A stretch of 64,000 nt of DNA, from positions 48,940 through 112,939 of the forward strand of contig NZ_JBHSMT010000025.1 of the NCBI RefSeq assembly GCF_042654985.1, given 5' to 3'. The notes under the pieces were generated by a model. That model had not been told where the DNA came from and did no database searches. It saw only the letters and a list, made by a program, of their open reading frames with translations. Of this stretch, positions 1 through 11,256 are shown piece after piece. The DNA is from Paraherbaspirillum soli. Its GTDB lineage: Bacteria > Pseudomonadota > Gammaproteobacteria > Burkholderiales > Burkholderiaceae_D. The translations under genes were made by a program, and so were the position numbers. Within the stretch, counting starts at the first letter, position 1; the number at the start of each line of letters is the position of its first letter.

Positions 1-1188
<1,188 letters not shown>

Positions 1189-1204
1189 ACACATAAAAAA
1201 TATC

Positions 1205-1291
1205 GTAGTCGGAAAAGCGCAGCGCCTTCCGACGTTAAACGGCAGTAGGACTATGCGCTACGGCGGAAGGCGCTGCGCTTTTCCGCCCTAC
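1205..1291. repeat. REP-like palindrome, family A copy 1
   Basis: Two inverted modules, GTCGGAAAAGCGCAGCG and its mate CGCTGCGCTTTTCCGCC, are separated by about 35 bp and end in CCTAC. Related copies lie at 31518, 50802, 51874 and 61501. The element sits between xdhA and xdhB and could form a large hairpin in the mRNA. Confidence 0.8.
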
Positions 1292-1332
1292 CAGTCAAAT
1301 CCGACATAGCGCGCAACCACGAGCGAGACGCC

Positions 1333-3708
1333 ATGAATACGCAAACTGAAGCCTTCATCAAAACACATCCCCCGGCGCAGGGCGGCAGCACGGCCTGGGC
1401 TGAAGTCGGACAATCGCATCCGCACGAATCGGCAGCGCTGCACGTGCTGGGCGAGGCGACGTATACCGACGACATTCCTGAAGCGCAAGGCACGCTGCAT
1501 GCTGCGCTCGGCATGTCGCAAAAGGCGCACGCCCGCATCCGTTCGATCAACCTGGATGCGGTGCGCAGCGCGGCCGGCGTGGTGGCCGCGCTCACCGCCG
1601 CCGACATCCCCGGCACCAACGATTGCGGACCGATCATTCATGACGATCCGATCCTGGCCGATGGCCTGGTGGAATATGTCGGCCAGCCGATCTTCGTGGT
1701 AATCGCCGACAGTCACGACAATGCACGGCGGGCCGTGCGCAAAGCCGTCATCGACTATGAAGAATTGCCGGCGATCCTGACCCCGCAAGCGGCGCACGCG
1801 GCGCAATCGTATGTACTGCCGCCGATGCGGCTGGCGCGCGGCAATCCGCAGCAGGCTTTCGAGCAAGCGGCGCATCGGGTCAGCGGTCAGCTCTACGTCG
1901 GCGGCCAGGAGCAGTTTTACCTGGAAGGCCAGATTTCCTACGCGATCCCGAAGGAAAACCAGGGCATGCTGGTGCTGTGCTCGACCCAGCATCCGACTGA
2001 AATGCAGCACGTGGTGGCGCACGCGCTGGGCGTTCATTCGCACAATATCGTGGTCGAATGCCGGCGCATGGGCGGCGGCTTCGGCGGCAAGGAATCGCAG
2101 TCGGCGTTGTGGGCGGCGGCGGCGGCGATTGCCGCGGCCAGACTGAAACGGCCGGTCAAGCTGCGCGCCGACCGCGACGACGACATGATGGTGACCGGCA
2201 AGCGTCACTGCTTTCATTACGATTACCAGGTCGGCTACGACGACAGCGGCCGCATCGTCGCGGCCAAGCTCGAGATGGTGACGCGCGCCGGTTTCTCGGC
2301 CGACCTGTCGGCCCCGGTCGCGACCCGCGCCGTGTGCCACTTCGACAATACGTATTACTTGTCGGACGTCGATATCCGCGCCATGTGCGGCAAGACCAAC
2401 ACCCAGTCGAACACAGCGTTCCGCGGCTTCGGCGGGCCGCAGGGGGCGATTGCGATCGAATACATCGTCGACGAGATCGCCCGCAATCTGGGACGCGATG
2501 CGCTCGATATCCGCAAATTGAATTTCTACGGCCGCAACGATGAAGAGGGCCGCAACGTCACCCAGTACGGCCAGAAAATCGTCGATAACGTGATCCATGA
2601 ACTGGTCGATGAGCTTGAAGCCAGCAGCGATTACCGCCAGCGCCGCGCTGCGGTCGAAGCCTTCAACGCCGCCAGTCCGGTGCTCAAAAAAGGACTGGCG
2701 CTGACGCCGGTCAAATTCGGCATCGCATTCAACGTGACCCATTTCAACCAGGCCGGTGCGCTGGTGCATGTATACACCGACGGCTCGGTCCTGGTGAATC
2801 ACGGCGGCACCGAAATGGGCCAGGGCATCAATACCAAAGTGGCGCAGGTGGTGGCGCACGAGCTCGGCATTCCGCTGGCGCTGGTGCGCGTCAGCGCCAC
2901 CGATACCAGCAAGGTCGCCAATACCTCGGCCACCGCGGCATCGACCGGCGCCGACCTGAACGGCAAGGCGGCGCAGGATGCGGCACATACGATTCGCCGG
3001 CGGCTGGCGGACTTTTTCGCCACATTGCATCCGGGCGCAGGCGAGGCTGCGGCAGTGACCTTTGCCGCCGGCGCCGTGCATCTCGGCGCACAGTCGATGT
3101 CGTTTGCCGAACTGGCGCAAAAGGCATATCTGGCGCGGGTGCAATTGTGGTCGGACGGCTTCTACGCCACGCCAGGCTTGCACTGGGACCCGAAGACCAT
3201 GACCGGCCGGCCGTTTTCTTACTTTGCCTATGGGGCGTCGGTGTCGGAAGTGGTGGTCGATACCCTGACCGGCGAATGGAAGTTGTTGCGCGCCGATGCG
3301 CTGTACGATGCCGGCCAGTCGCTGAATCCGGCGCTCGACATCGGCCAGGTTGAAGGGGCGTTCATTCAGGGCATGGGCTGGCTGACCACCGAGGAACTGT
3401 GGTGGAACAAGGATGGCAAGCTGATGACGCATGCGCCGTCCACTTACAAGATCCCGGGCGTGTCCGATTGCCCGCAGGATTTCCGCGTCAATTTATACAA
3501 GAACCGGAACGTCGAAGACAGCATTCATCGTTCCAAGGCGGTCGGCGAACCGCCGCTGCTGCTGCCGTTCTCGGTATTTTTCGCGATCCGCGATGCGATC
3601 GCTAGCGTCGGCGGCAATCGCTTCAATCCGCCGCTCAATGCGCCGGCCACCAGCGAAGCGATCCTGAAGTCAATCGAGGCAGTGCGCGTCATGACGCGCG
3701 CCGCCTGA
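1333..3708 (+). CDS. xdhB: Xanthine dehydrogenase molybdenum-binding (large) subunit
   Basis: This 791-residue protein is the catalytic subunit that hydroxylates hypoxanthine to xanthine and xanthine to urate at a molybdopterin centre. The aldehyde oxidase/xanthine dehydrogenase a/b hammerhead lies in the first 150 residues. The molybdopterin-binding signatures GGGFGGKES and FRGFGGPQG follow, then NHGGTEMGQGINTK. Near the C terminus AVGEPPLLLPF carries the catalytic glutamate. The length is normal for the split bacterial enzyme. xdhC begins 20 bp after the stop, which indicates one transcription unit xdhABC-guaD. Confidence 0.96.
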   Translation: MNTQTEAFIKTHPPAQGGSTAWAEVGQSHPHESAALHVLGEATYTDDIPEAQGTLHAALGMSQKAHARIRSINLDAVRSAAGVVAALTAADIPGTNDCGPIIHDDPILADGLVEYVGQPIFVVIADSHDNARRAVRKAVIDYEELPAILTPQAAHAAQSYVLPPMRLARGNPQQAFEQAAHRVSGQLYVGGQEQFYLEGQISYAIPKENQGMLVLCSTQHPTEMQHVVAHALGVHSHNIVVECRRMGGGFGGKESQSALWAAAAAIAAARLKRPVKLRADRDDDMMVTGKRHCFHYDYQVGYDDSGRIVAAKLEMVTRAGFSADLSAPVATRAVCHFDNTYYLSDVDIRAMCGKTNTQSNTAFRGFGGPQGAIAIEYIVDEIARNLGRDALDIRKLNFYGRNDEEGRNVTQYGQKIVDNVIHELVDELEASSDYRQRRAAVEAFNAASPVLKKGLALTPVKFGIAFNVTHFNQAGALVHVYTDGSVLVNHGGTEMGQGINTKVAQVVAHELGIPLALVRVSATDTSKVANTSATAASTGADLNGKAAQDAAHTIRRRLADFFATLHPGAGEAAAVTFAAGAVHLGAQSMSFAELAQKAYLARVQLWSDGFYATPGLHWDPKTMTGRPFSYFAYGASVSEVVVDTLTGEWKLLRADALYDAGQSLNPALDIGQVEGAFIQGMGWLTTEELWWNKDGKLMTHAPSTYKIPGVSDCPQDFRVNLYKNRNVEDSIHRSKAVGEPPLLLPFSVFFAIRDAIASVGGNRFNPPLNAPATSEAILKSIEAVRVMTRAA

Positions 3709-3728
3709 TCCATCATGGGAGCCTGAAC

Positions 3729-4814
3729 ATGAACCATTGGCTGCATGCGCTGACCACGCTGATGACGCAAACGCCACCGACTTCCGCCGCGATCCTGATC
3801 ACGGTGGCACAGGTGGAAGGCTCCGGCCCGCGTGAACCGGGAGCCAAAATGGTGGTGACCTCGGTGGCGCAATTCGACACCATAGGCGGCGGCCATCTTG
3901 AGCTGCGGGCGATCGAAATTGCGCGCGAGATGCTGCGGGAAGGATTGTCGATCAGCCGCGAGCGGCGCCTGCAAAGATTTCCGCTCGGGCCGTCGCTCGG
4001 CCAGTGCTGCGGCGGCGTCGTCCATCTGGCGTTCGAACGCATCACCTCGGCCGACGCCGATTATTTCAGTCATCTGCAAACGCGCCTGTGCAACGCCGAA
4101 GACAGCTGGCGCGTGGTGGCGCTGGATGCGGCGTTGCCGCCGACCCTGTGCGACAACGATGGTCAACGCGTGCACGGTCCGGGCGGATTGCCGGCCTTGC
4201 CGGCGCTGCCATTCACGGCTGACGGCCCCTGCCGCGTTCTGCATGGCGCCAGCGGTCAGCGCTGGCTGCTGGATGGCTGCCTGGCGGTGCGGCCGCAATT
4301 GTTCCTGTTCGGCGCGGGGCATGTCGGTGCTGCGATCGTCAAGGCGCTGGGCGATTTGCCCTGTCGCGTGGTCTGGGTCGACGAGCGCGAAGAGATGTTC
4401 CCGGATCTGCTGCCGGCCAACGTCAGCATCGAGGCCACCGATGTGCCGGAGGCGCTGGTGGACAGCGCTGCGCCCGGTTCCAGCTTCTTGGTGATGACCC
4501 ACAACCACGCGCTGGACCAGCGTTTGTCGGCGCAAATTTTGCGGCGTGACGACGTCGCCTGGTTCGGCCTGATCGGATCGAAAACCAAGCGCATGCAGTT
4601 TGAGCATCGCTTGCGCGAGCGCGGGATTGCGCCGGAGCGTTTGGCCGAGATGGTCTGTCCGATCGGCATCCCCGGCATTGTCGGCAAGGAACCGGCGGTC
4701 ATCGCCGCGTCGGTCAGCGCGCAATTGCTGCAGGCCTGGGAACGGATCGCGCAGCAGCAGCAACGGTCTGCGGTGTCATCGCGGATGCAGGAAGCTACGG
4801 CTGGCATTGCTTAA
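3729..4814 (+). CDS. xdhC: Xanthine dehydrogenase accessory protein XdhC
   Basis: XdhC binds molybdenum cofactor, assists its sulfuration and inserts it into XdhB. It is not part of the mature enzyme. This 361-residue protein shows the N-terminal XdhC/CoxI domain with GGGHLE and the conserved segment PLGPSLGQCCGG. A C-terminal Rossmann-like domain follows (LFGAGHVGAAIVKAL and later GLIGSKTKRMQFEHRL). Its place directly after xdhB is the usual one. guaD starts 78 bp downstream. Confidence 0.94.
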   Translation: MNHWLHALTTLMTQTPPTSAAILITVAQVEGSGPREPGAKMVVTSVAQFDTIGGGHLELRAIEIAREMLREGLSISRERRLQRFPLGPSLGQCCGGVVHLAFERITSADADYFSHLQTRLCNAEDSWRVVALDAALPPTLCDNDGQRVHGPGGLPALPALPFTADGPCRVLHGASGQRWLLDGCLAVRPQLFLFGAGHVGAAIVKALGDLPCRVVWVDEREEMFPDLLPANVSIEATDVPEALVDSAAPGSSFLVMTHNHALDQRLSAQILRRDDVAWFGLIGSKTKRMQFEHRLRERGIAPERLAEMVCPIGIPGIVGKEPAVIAASVSAQLLQAWERIAQQQQRSAVSSRMQEATAGIA

Positions 4815-4892
4815 GAGCTGCCCTTGATGCGGCGCTAACGATCATCCGATAATGCTGTTTGTTTGCTTATTTGCTTAAGAAGGAAGTACCTC

Positions 4893-6257
4893 ATGGCAGT
4901 CGCCAATCTCTCCGATCTCACCAACCTCAATCCGTCCACCCTGCAAGCCTATCGCGCCAGCGTGCTGCATTTCACCGCCGATCCGGCACAACATGCGGAC
5001 GCTTATGCATGGCATGCAGATGGCTTGCTGGTGGTGGCCGATGGCCGGGTGCTGATGGTCGGCGACTATCTGCAACTGGCGACACAACTCAAGGCGTCGC
5101 TGTCGACGGAGCTGGAGATCCATGATTATCGCGGCAAGATCATCATGCCGGGCTTTATCGACACCCACGTCCACTATCCGCAAACCGACATGATCGCGTC
5201 GCCGTCGCCGGGCTTGCTGCCATGGCTGGAAAAGTACACCTTCCCGACCGAACGCAAGTTCAGCGATCCTTCCCATGCCAGCGACGTCGCGCACTTTTTT
5301 ATCGACGAACTGCTGCGCTGCGGCACCACCACTGCGATGGTGTATTGCACCGTGAACCCGACTTCGGTCGATGCATTTTTCAACGAGAGCGAAAAGCGCG
5401 ATCTGCGCATGGTCGCCGGCAAGGTGCTGATGGATAGGAATTGCCCCGCCTTTTTGCAAGATACGGCCGAGGGCGGCGTTCGCGAAAGCGAAGAGCTGCT
5501 GAAAAAATGGCACGGCCGCGGCCGTCAAATGTATGCGATCACGCCGCGCTTCGCGCCGACTTCCAGCAACGCTCAGATGCAACTGACGGGCGAACTGGCA
5601 CGCGCTTATCCGGACGCATTTCTACAGACTCACGTCGCCGAAAATACCGACGAAGTAGCCTGGGTCAAGTCACTGTACCCGGATGCGCGCAGCTATCTGG
5701 ATGTCTACGACAAGTACGGCATGTTGCGGCCGCGCTCGATGTACGCGCATTGCATCTGGCTCGACGACGGCGATCGGCAGCGCATGGCGGAAACCGGATC
5801 GGCGATTTCGATTTGCCCCACTTCCAATCTGTTCCTCGGCAGCGGCCTGTTCGATTTTGAGCGTGCCGATGCGTTGCAGGTGCCGTTGTCGCTGGCTACC
5901 GATGTCGGCGGCGGCACCAGCTTTTCGATGTTGCAGACGATGAATGAGGCCTACAAGGTCGCCCGCATGGGCAATTGCTTTCTGCCTGCGTTGCGGATGT
6001 TCTATCTGGCGACGCTGGGCGCTGCCCGCAGCATGCGGCTGGAGGACACTATCGGCAATTTCGCTGCGGGCAACGAAGCCGACTTTATCGTGCTCGATCC
6101 AAAAGCGACGCCGTTACTGGCGCGTCGCAGTATGCGCACGGAGAGCCTGGAAGAGTTGCTGTTTGCGCTGGCGCTGCTGGGGGACGATAGGACTATTGCG
6201 GCGACTTATGCCGCCGGCAAACTGGTGCATAGACGCGAGTATCCGTCAGACATTTAA
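4893..6257 (+). CDS. guaD: Guanine deaminase
   Basis: Guanine deaminase hydrolyses guanine to xanthine plus ammonia and so feeds xanthine dehydrogenase encoded just upstream. The protein is 454 residues if started at the ATG at 4893, which has an AAGAAGGAAG ribosome site. The longer reading frame from 4863 has no such support. Amidohydrolase metal ligands are visible: DTHVHYPQTD (HxH), the later histidines in LQTHVAEN and MYAHCIWL, and the aspartate in LATDVGGGTSF. The gene closes the purine catabolic operon and converges on spoVR; the 75-bp gap holds only a small hairpin (6301-6317). Confidence 0.95.
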   Translation: MAVANLSDLTNLNPSTLQAYRASVLHFTADPAQHADAYAWHADGLLVVADGRVLMVGDYLQLATQLKASLSTELEIHDYRGKIIMPGFIDTHVHYPQTDMIASPSPGLLPWLEKYTFPTERKFSDPSHASDVAHFFIDELLRCGTTTAMVYCTVNPTSVDAFFNESEKRDLRMVAGKVLMDRNCPAFLQDTAEGGVRESEELLKKWHGRGRQMYAITPRFAPTSSNAQMQLTGELARAYPDAFLQTHVAENTDEVAWVKSLYPDARSYLDVYDKYGMLRPRSMYAHCIWLDDGDRQRMAETGSAISICPTSNLFLGSGLFDFERADALQVPLSLATDVGGGTSFSMLQTMNEAYKVARMGNCFLPALRMFYLATLGAARSMRLEDTIGNFAAGNEADFIVLDPKATPLLARRSMRTESLEELLFALALLGDDRTIAATYAAGKLVHRREYPSDI

Positions 6258-6332
6258 TTCGAGCGAAGCGTTGCGATGCTTGCTGGATTTTGACGACGCA
6301 GTCGCCGTGAAGGCGACCAGCGGGCGTTGCGT

Positions 6333-7862
6333 CTACGGCCGTAACATATACCGGTTGTCGCTGACGCATTCGTAGCGTTGCAGGATATTGCCGAACTCGT
6401 CCACGCTTTCCAGGTACACATCGAAATGCCACAGGCGCGCCATGTGCCGCAGCATTTCATCCGTGTTGTTGGCCAGCGGTCGGCCATCGCTGCGGAAGTG
6501 GCGCAGCGTCAGACTGCGATCGCCGCGCGTATTGACTGACCAGACCTGGATATTCGGCTCGCGATGATTGATGTCGTATTGCCGGGACAGCACTTGACGC
6601 ACGTATTGATAACCGGCGTCGTTATGAATCGCCGAGACTTCCAATTCGCTGCGGTTTTCATCGTCCAATACGGAAAACAGGCGCATGTCGCGTATCAATT
6701 TGGGCGACAGATATTGCGCGACAAAGCTCTCATCCTTGAAGTTGCGCATCGCGTAATGCAGTGCGTCCAGCCACGGCGTACCCGCCAGTTCGGGGAACCA
6801 GAGATAATCTTCCTCGGTCGGTTTTTCACAGATGCGCCGAATGTCGCACATCATCGAAAATCCCAGCGCATACGGATTGATCCCGCTGTAATACGACTTG
6901 GTGATCGGCGGCTGGTACACCACGTTGCTGTGCGAGTGCAAAAATTCCATCATAAAGCCATCGGTCAGGCGGCCTTGATCGTAGAGCGTGTTCAAGATCG
7001 TGTAATGCCAGAACGTGGCCCAGCCTTCGTTCATCACTTGCGTTTGCCGTTGCGGATAAAAGTATTGCGCGACCTTGCGTACGATACGGATGACTTCGCG
7101 CTCCCAGGGCTCCAGCAGCGGCGAATTTTTCTCGGCAAAATACAACAGGTTTTCTTGCGGCTCGGGCGGGAAGCGTCCACCAACCTGTTCGGCCATTTCT
7201 TCCTTTTTTTCCGGCAAGGTGCTCCACAGTTCATTCACCTGCGATTGCATGTATTGTTCGCGTTCGCGGCGCTGCGCCTGCTCTTTTGCCAGCGACAATT
7301 TCTGCGGCCGCTTGTAGCGATCGACGCCGTAGTGCATCAGCGCGTGACATGAATCGAGCAGTTCCTCCACCTTCGACAAGCCGTAGCGCTCTTCGCATTC
7401 GGCGATGTGGCTCTTTGCGTACACCAGATAATCGATGATTGCGCGCGCATCCGTCCACAACTGGAACAGGTAATTGCCCTTGAAGAACGAGTTATGTCCG
7501 TACGCCGCATGCGCCACCACCAGCGCCTGCATCGTCATCGTATTTTCTTCCATCAAATAGGCGATGCAAGGATCCGAGTTGATGACGATTTCGTAGGCCA
7601 AGCCCATTTGCCCGCGCTTGTAATCGCGTTCGGTGGTGAGGAAATGCTTGCCGAACGACCAGTGCCGATAATTGACCGGCATCCCGGACGACGCATAGGC
7701 ATCCATCATTTGTTCGGCCGAAATGATCTCCAGTTGAATCGGATAAACATCCAGTTTATAGCTGGCCGCCACCCGCGCAATTTCCTGTTCATATTGTTCG
7801 ATCAGCTCGAAGGTCCAATCGGATGGGCACGGCAGCGGCTTGTTGACCGGGCAGGAACTCAT
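6333..7862 (-). CDS. SpoVR family protein (YcgB-like)
   Basis: This 509-residue protein belongs to the SpoVR/YcgB family, named from a Bacillus spore cortex gene but widespread in non-sporulating bacteria as the third member of the prkA-yeaH-spoVR operon. Its biochemical activity is not established. Family hallmarks are visible: the conserved histidine-rich segment AHAAYGHNSFFKGNYLF, then NEGWATFWHYTILN and PYALGFSMMCDI. The start overlaps the yeaH stop by 4 bp (ATGA), so the two are translationally coupled. Confidence 0.93.
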   Translation of the reverse strand: MSSCPVNKPLPCPSDWTFELIEQYEQEIARVAASYKLDVYPIQLEIISAEQMMDAYASSGMPVNYRHWSFGKHFLTTERDYKRGQMGLAYEIVINSDPCIAYLMEENTMTMQALVVAHAAYGHNSFFKGNYLFQLWTDARAIIDYLVYAKSHIAECEERYGLSKVEELLDSCHALMHYGVDRYKRPQKLSLAKEQAQRREREQYMQSQVNELWSTLPEKKEEMAEQVGGRFPPEPQENLLYFAEKNSPLLEPWEREVIRIVRKVAQYFYPQRQTQVMNEGWATFWHYTILNTLYDQGRLTDGFMMEFLHSHSNVVYQPPITKSYYSGINPYALGFSMMCDIRRICEKPTEEDYLWFPELAGTPWLDALHYAMRNFKDESFVAQYLSPKLIRDMRLFSVLDDENRSELEVSAIHNDAGYQYVRQVLSRQYDINHREPNIQVWSVNTRGDRSLTLRHFRSDGRPLANNTDEMLRHMARLWHFDVYLESVDEFGNILQRYECVSDNRYMLRP

Positions 7863-9124
7863 GTTCTCACCTGTTTTTCAAATAACTCGCGGAATACCGG
7901 ATAAATCTCGCCCGCCGTTTGTACTTTTTTCATTGCGAAATGAGGATAAACGGCGGCTACCTGCTCGTACTCGGTCCATAAATTCTGCTCTTCGACGGTC
8001 ACCTGGATGTATGCAAAATAGCGTGCTCGCGGCAGGATTTCCTGCTCCAGCAACTGTCGGCATTTCGGCGAATCGTCATTCCAGTTGTCGCCATCGGAAG
8101 CCTGTGCGCCGTAGATATTCCAATCGCCGGGAGGATAACGATCGTCAATGATCTGCTTCATCAATTCCAGCGCGCTCGACACCACCGTACCGCCGCTTTC
8201 CTGCGAGTGAAAGAACGTATCTTCATTCACCTCGTCGGCACGCGTGTGGTGACGGATGAAGACTACCTCGATATGTTCGTAACTTCTGGTAAGGAACAGA
8301 TAAAGCAGGATAAAAAAGCGCTTGGACAAATCTTTGCGTTGTTCGTCCATCGATCCCGATACGTCCATCACGCAAAACATTACGGCCTGGGTCGACGGTT
8401 GCGGCAGCTTGATGCGATTGACGTAGCGCAGGTCGAATGGATCAATGAAAGGAATGCGCCAGATACGCCCTTTCAAGTGATGGATATCCTCTTCCAGGCG
8501 TCTGATTTCGTCGCGCCTGTCTTCTGGATCCGCCTTCAGCGTTTCCATCAGCTGCTCCAGTTCGCGCAACTTGGCTACCAGCGGCGAACCCAATGCGATG
8601 CGACGCCCGAGCGAACTGCGCAGCGAACGCACGATGTCGATGTTGTTAGGCGTGCCGTCGACGGAATAACCTGCCCGCATGCTTTTCCAACTCGGCACGG
8701 ACATCAGATTGGTCTTGATCAAGCGCGGCAGTTCCAGGTCTTCGAAGAAGTACTGCATGAATTCTTCGCGCGACAGCTGGAAGATGAACTCATCTTCGCC
8801 CTCGCCCTGATCGCTGGCCGAACTACCGCCACCGCCAGCACCGCTATTCGGGCGCGCAATGCGATCCCCTTGCAAATAATCTTGATTGCCGGGATGGACG
8901 ATCTCGCGCGTGCCGCCGGGACCATGGCTAAACACCGGCTCGGTGATGCCCTTGCGCGGGATGCTGATGCTTTTGGCGTTCTCGATTTCCTTGATGCCGC
9001 GATCACGCACAGCCTCGGTTACTGAATGTTGGATGGCTGTCCGAAAACGTCGCAAAAACCGTTCTCTATTGGCAATACTCTTATTCTTGCCGGACAGCCT
9101 ACGATCGATTATCTGATGCAACAC
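7859..9124 (-). CDS. YeaH/YhbH family protein (DUF444, VWA-like)
   Basis: This 421-residue DUF444 protein is the partner of PrkA and SpoVR. The N terminus is basic (the segment MLHQIIDRRLSGKNKSIANR) and carries a Gly/Ser-rich linker around residues 95-110. The C-terminal half contains a von Willebrand A-like metal site, MDVSGSMDEQ, preceded by MFC and followed later by ESGGTVVSSALELM. In enterobacteria yeaGH respond to stress and nitrogen starvation; the molecular role is unknown. The gene is separated from prkA by a 209-bp gap holding a degenerate family B repeat, but it keeps the operon order. Confidence 0.93.
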   Translation of the reverse strand: MLHQIIDRRLSGKNKSIANRERFLRRFRTAIQHSVTEAVRDRGIKEIENAKSISIPRKGITEPVFSHGPGGTREIVHPGNQDYLQGDRIARPNSGAGGGGSSASDQGEGEDEFIFQLSREEFMQYFFEDLELPRLIKTNLMSVPSWKSMRAGYSVDGTPNNIDIVRSLRSSLGRRIALGSPLVAKLRELEQLMETLKADPEDRRDEIRRLEEDIHHLKGRIWRIPFIDPFDLRYVNRIKLPQPSTQAVMFCVMDVSGSMDEQRKDLSKRFFILLYLFLTRSYEHIEVVFIRHHTRADEVNEDTFFHSQESGGTVVSSALELMKQIIDDRYPPGDWNIYGAQASDGDNWNDDSPKCRQLLEQEILPRARYFAYIQVTVEEQNLWTEYEQVAAVYPHFAMKKVQTAGEIYPVFRELFEKQVRT

Positions 9125-9206
9125 GATCCAGTCTCCTTGTCGGAACGCGCCTGGTGAGCTACTGACAACGATGACAGCATTGCCAGTTCGCAGTCGCTAC
9201 ATCATT

Positions 9207-9332
9207 GCACCTCTAAAAATCGTCACGAGCTTCCCAAGGATAGGGGGCGACAATGTTCCGCCGCCGTACACCGGCGCGGTAGACATCGCCGCCCCCGAGA
9301 CTGGGTTGCCCGGTAAATTTGCAGAGCCGCCC
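9207..9332. repeat. Family B palindromic element, degenerate copy 1
   Basis: The left end GCACCTCTAAAAATCGT matches the terminal motif of the better copies at 56378 and 63363. The interior keeps the GCCGTAC hairpin core. The right end is decayed and abuts the prkA stop codon. It lies inside the prkA-yeaH-spoVR operon. Confidence 0.65.
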
Positions 9333-9333
9333 A

Positions 9334-11256
9334 TCACGACGACTTACGCACTCGCAGATACCATTCGCACAGCAAACGCACTTGCTTTGGCGTGTAACCT
9401 TTGCTGACCATGCGATTGACGAAGTCCTCATGTTTGCGTAATTCTTCGGTGGAGCCTTTGGCGTTGAACGAAATAACCGGCAACAAATCCTCTGTATTCG
9501 AGAACATTTTTTTCTCGATGACCACCCGCAATTTTTCGTAGCTGGTCCAGAGCGGATTCTTGCCAGCATTCGATACCCTTGCCCGCAGCACGAAGTTGAC
9601 AATTTCATTACGAAAATCTTTCGGATTGCTGATGCCGGCCGGTTTTTCGATTTTCTCCAGTTCGCTGTTCAAGGCCGCCCGGTCGAAACTTTCACCGGTG
9701 TCATGATCGCGGTACTCCTGATCCTGGATCCAGAAGTCTGCATAAGTGACATAGCGGTCAAATACGTTTTGGCCGTATTCCGAATAGGATTCCAGATAAG
9801 CGGTTTGAATTTCCTTGCCGATGAATTCGGCGTAACGCGTGGCCAGCGTATCCTTGACGAAGGATAAATATTTTTGCTCCACTTCTGGCGGGAACTGTTC
9901 GCGTTCGATCTGCTGTTCGAGCACATACATCAGGTGCACCGGATTGGCCGCTACTTCAGTCGAATCGAAGTTGAAAACGCGCGACAGGATCTTGAAGGAA
10001 AAGCGGGTCGAGACGCCGGTCATGCCTTCGTCGACGCCGGCATAATCGCGGTACTCCTGGAAAGACTTGGCTTTGGGATCGCTATCTTTCAGATTGTCGC
10101 CGTTATACACCTGCATTTTCGAAAAGATACTTGAGTTCTCCGGTTCGCGAAGGCGCGTCAATATCGCGAATTGCGCCATCATTTTCAATGTGCCCGGTGC
10201 GCAAATGGCTTTTTCAAGCGACGAAGTGCGAATCAGCTTCTCGTAGATCTTAATTTCTTCCGAAACCCGCAGGCAATAAGGGACCTTGACGATGTAAATA
10301 CGATCCAGCAATGCTTCATTATTTTTGTTGTTGCGGAAGGCCTTCCATTCGGATTCGTTGGAGTGCGCCAGGATAATGCCGTCGAACGGAATCGCGCCGA
10401 AACCTTCAGTACCCTTGAAATTGCCTTCTTGCGTCGCCGTCAGCAACGGATGCAGCACCTTGATCGGCGCTTTGAACATTTCGACAAATTCCAATAAGCC
10501 CTGATTCGACAGGCACAGACCGCCGGAATAGCTGTACGCGTCGGCGTCATCCTGCGAATATTGCTCCAGTTTGCGGATGTCGACCTTGCCTACCAGCGTT
10601 GAAATATCCTGATTGTTTTCATCGCCCGGCTCGGTTTTTGAAATCCCGACCTGACGCAATATCGACGGATAGCGTTTAACCACACGGAATTTGCGGATAT
10701 CGCCGTTGAATTCGTGCAGCCGCTTTACGGCCCATGGACTCAGGATCGATTTTATATAGCGGCGCGGGATGCCGTATTGCTCTTCGAGGATGGCGCCATC
10801 CTCTTCATAGTCGAACAAGCCAAGCGGCGACTCATTGACCGGCGAGCCCTTGATTGAATAGAACGGTACGTGTTCCATCAATTGTTTCAGTCGTTCTGCG
10901 ATCGACGATTTGCCGCCGCCGACTGGGCCCAGCAAATACAGGATCTGTTTCCGCTCTTCCAGGCCTTGAGCCGCATGGCGGAAGTAGGCGACCACTTGTT
11001 CGATCACCTCCTCGGCTCCGTAAAACTCCTTGAAGGTCGGATAGATCTTGAGCACCTTGTTGGCAAAGATCCGCGATAGCGTTTGATCTTGGCGAGTATC
11101 GATCTTCTGGGGTTCGCCTATCGCCATCAGCATGCGTTCCCCGGCCGTCGCATAGACGGCAGGATCGTTCTTACAAAGCGACAGATATTCTTCTAACGAA
11201 AACTCTTCTTCTCTGGTTTTGTCGAACCGGCTCGCAAAGCTGCTGTAGATATCCAT
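9334..11256 (-). CDS. prkA: PrkA family serine protein kinase (YeaG-like)
   Basis: This 640-residue AAA+/kinase hybrid is first in the prkA-yeaH-spoVR operon. The N-terminal AAA domain has a P-loop GPVGGGKSS near residue 110 and the conserved segment GILAHSNESEWKAF (read here as IILAHSNESEWKAF). The C-terminal region resembles PKA-like kinase folds. The family is linked to nutrient starvation and stress signalling; the substrates in betaproteobacteria are unknown. The start ATG at 11256 is followed by the typical opening MDIYSSFASRFDKTREEEFS. The 221 bp upstream (11257-11477) carry no recognisable gene. Confidence 0.95.
   Translation of the reverse strand: MDIYSSFASRFDKTREEEFSLEEYLSLCKNDPAVYATAGERMLMAIGEPQKIDTRQDQTLSRIFANKVLKIYPTFKEFYGAEEVIEQVVAYFRHAAQGLEERKQILYLLGPVGGGKSSIAERLKQLMEHVPFYSIKGSPVNESPLGLFDYEEDGAILEEQYGIPRRYIKSILSPWAVKRLHEFNGDIRKFRVVKRYPSILRQVGISKTEPGDENNQDISTLVGKVDIRKLEQYSQDDADAYSYSGGLCLSNQGLLEFVEMFKAPIKVLHPLLTATQEGNFKGTEGFGAIPFDGIILAHSNESEWKAFRNNKNNEALLDRIYIVKVPYCLRVSEEIKIYEKLIRTSSLEKAICAPGTLKMMAQFAILTRLREPENSSIFSKMQVYNGDNLKDSDPKAKSFQEYRDYAGVDEGMTGVSTRFSFKILSRVFNFDSTEVAANPVHLMYVLEQQIEREQFPPEVEQKYLSFVKDTLATRYAEFIGKEIQTAYLESYSEYGQNVFDRYVTYADFWIQDQEYRDHDTGESFDRAALNSELEKIEKPAGISNPKDFRNEIVNFVLRARVSNAGKNPLWTSYEKLRVVIEKKMFSNTEDLLPVISFNAKGSTEELRKHEDFVNRMVSKGYTPKQVRLLCEWYLRVRKSS

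Noticed and set aside
1288..3432. A 714-codon open frame on the minus strand across xdhB
   Set aside because: It mirrors the codon pattern of xdhB in high-GC DNA, has no family motifs, and the plus-strand enzyme is certain.
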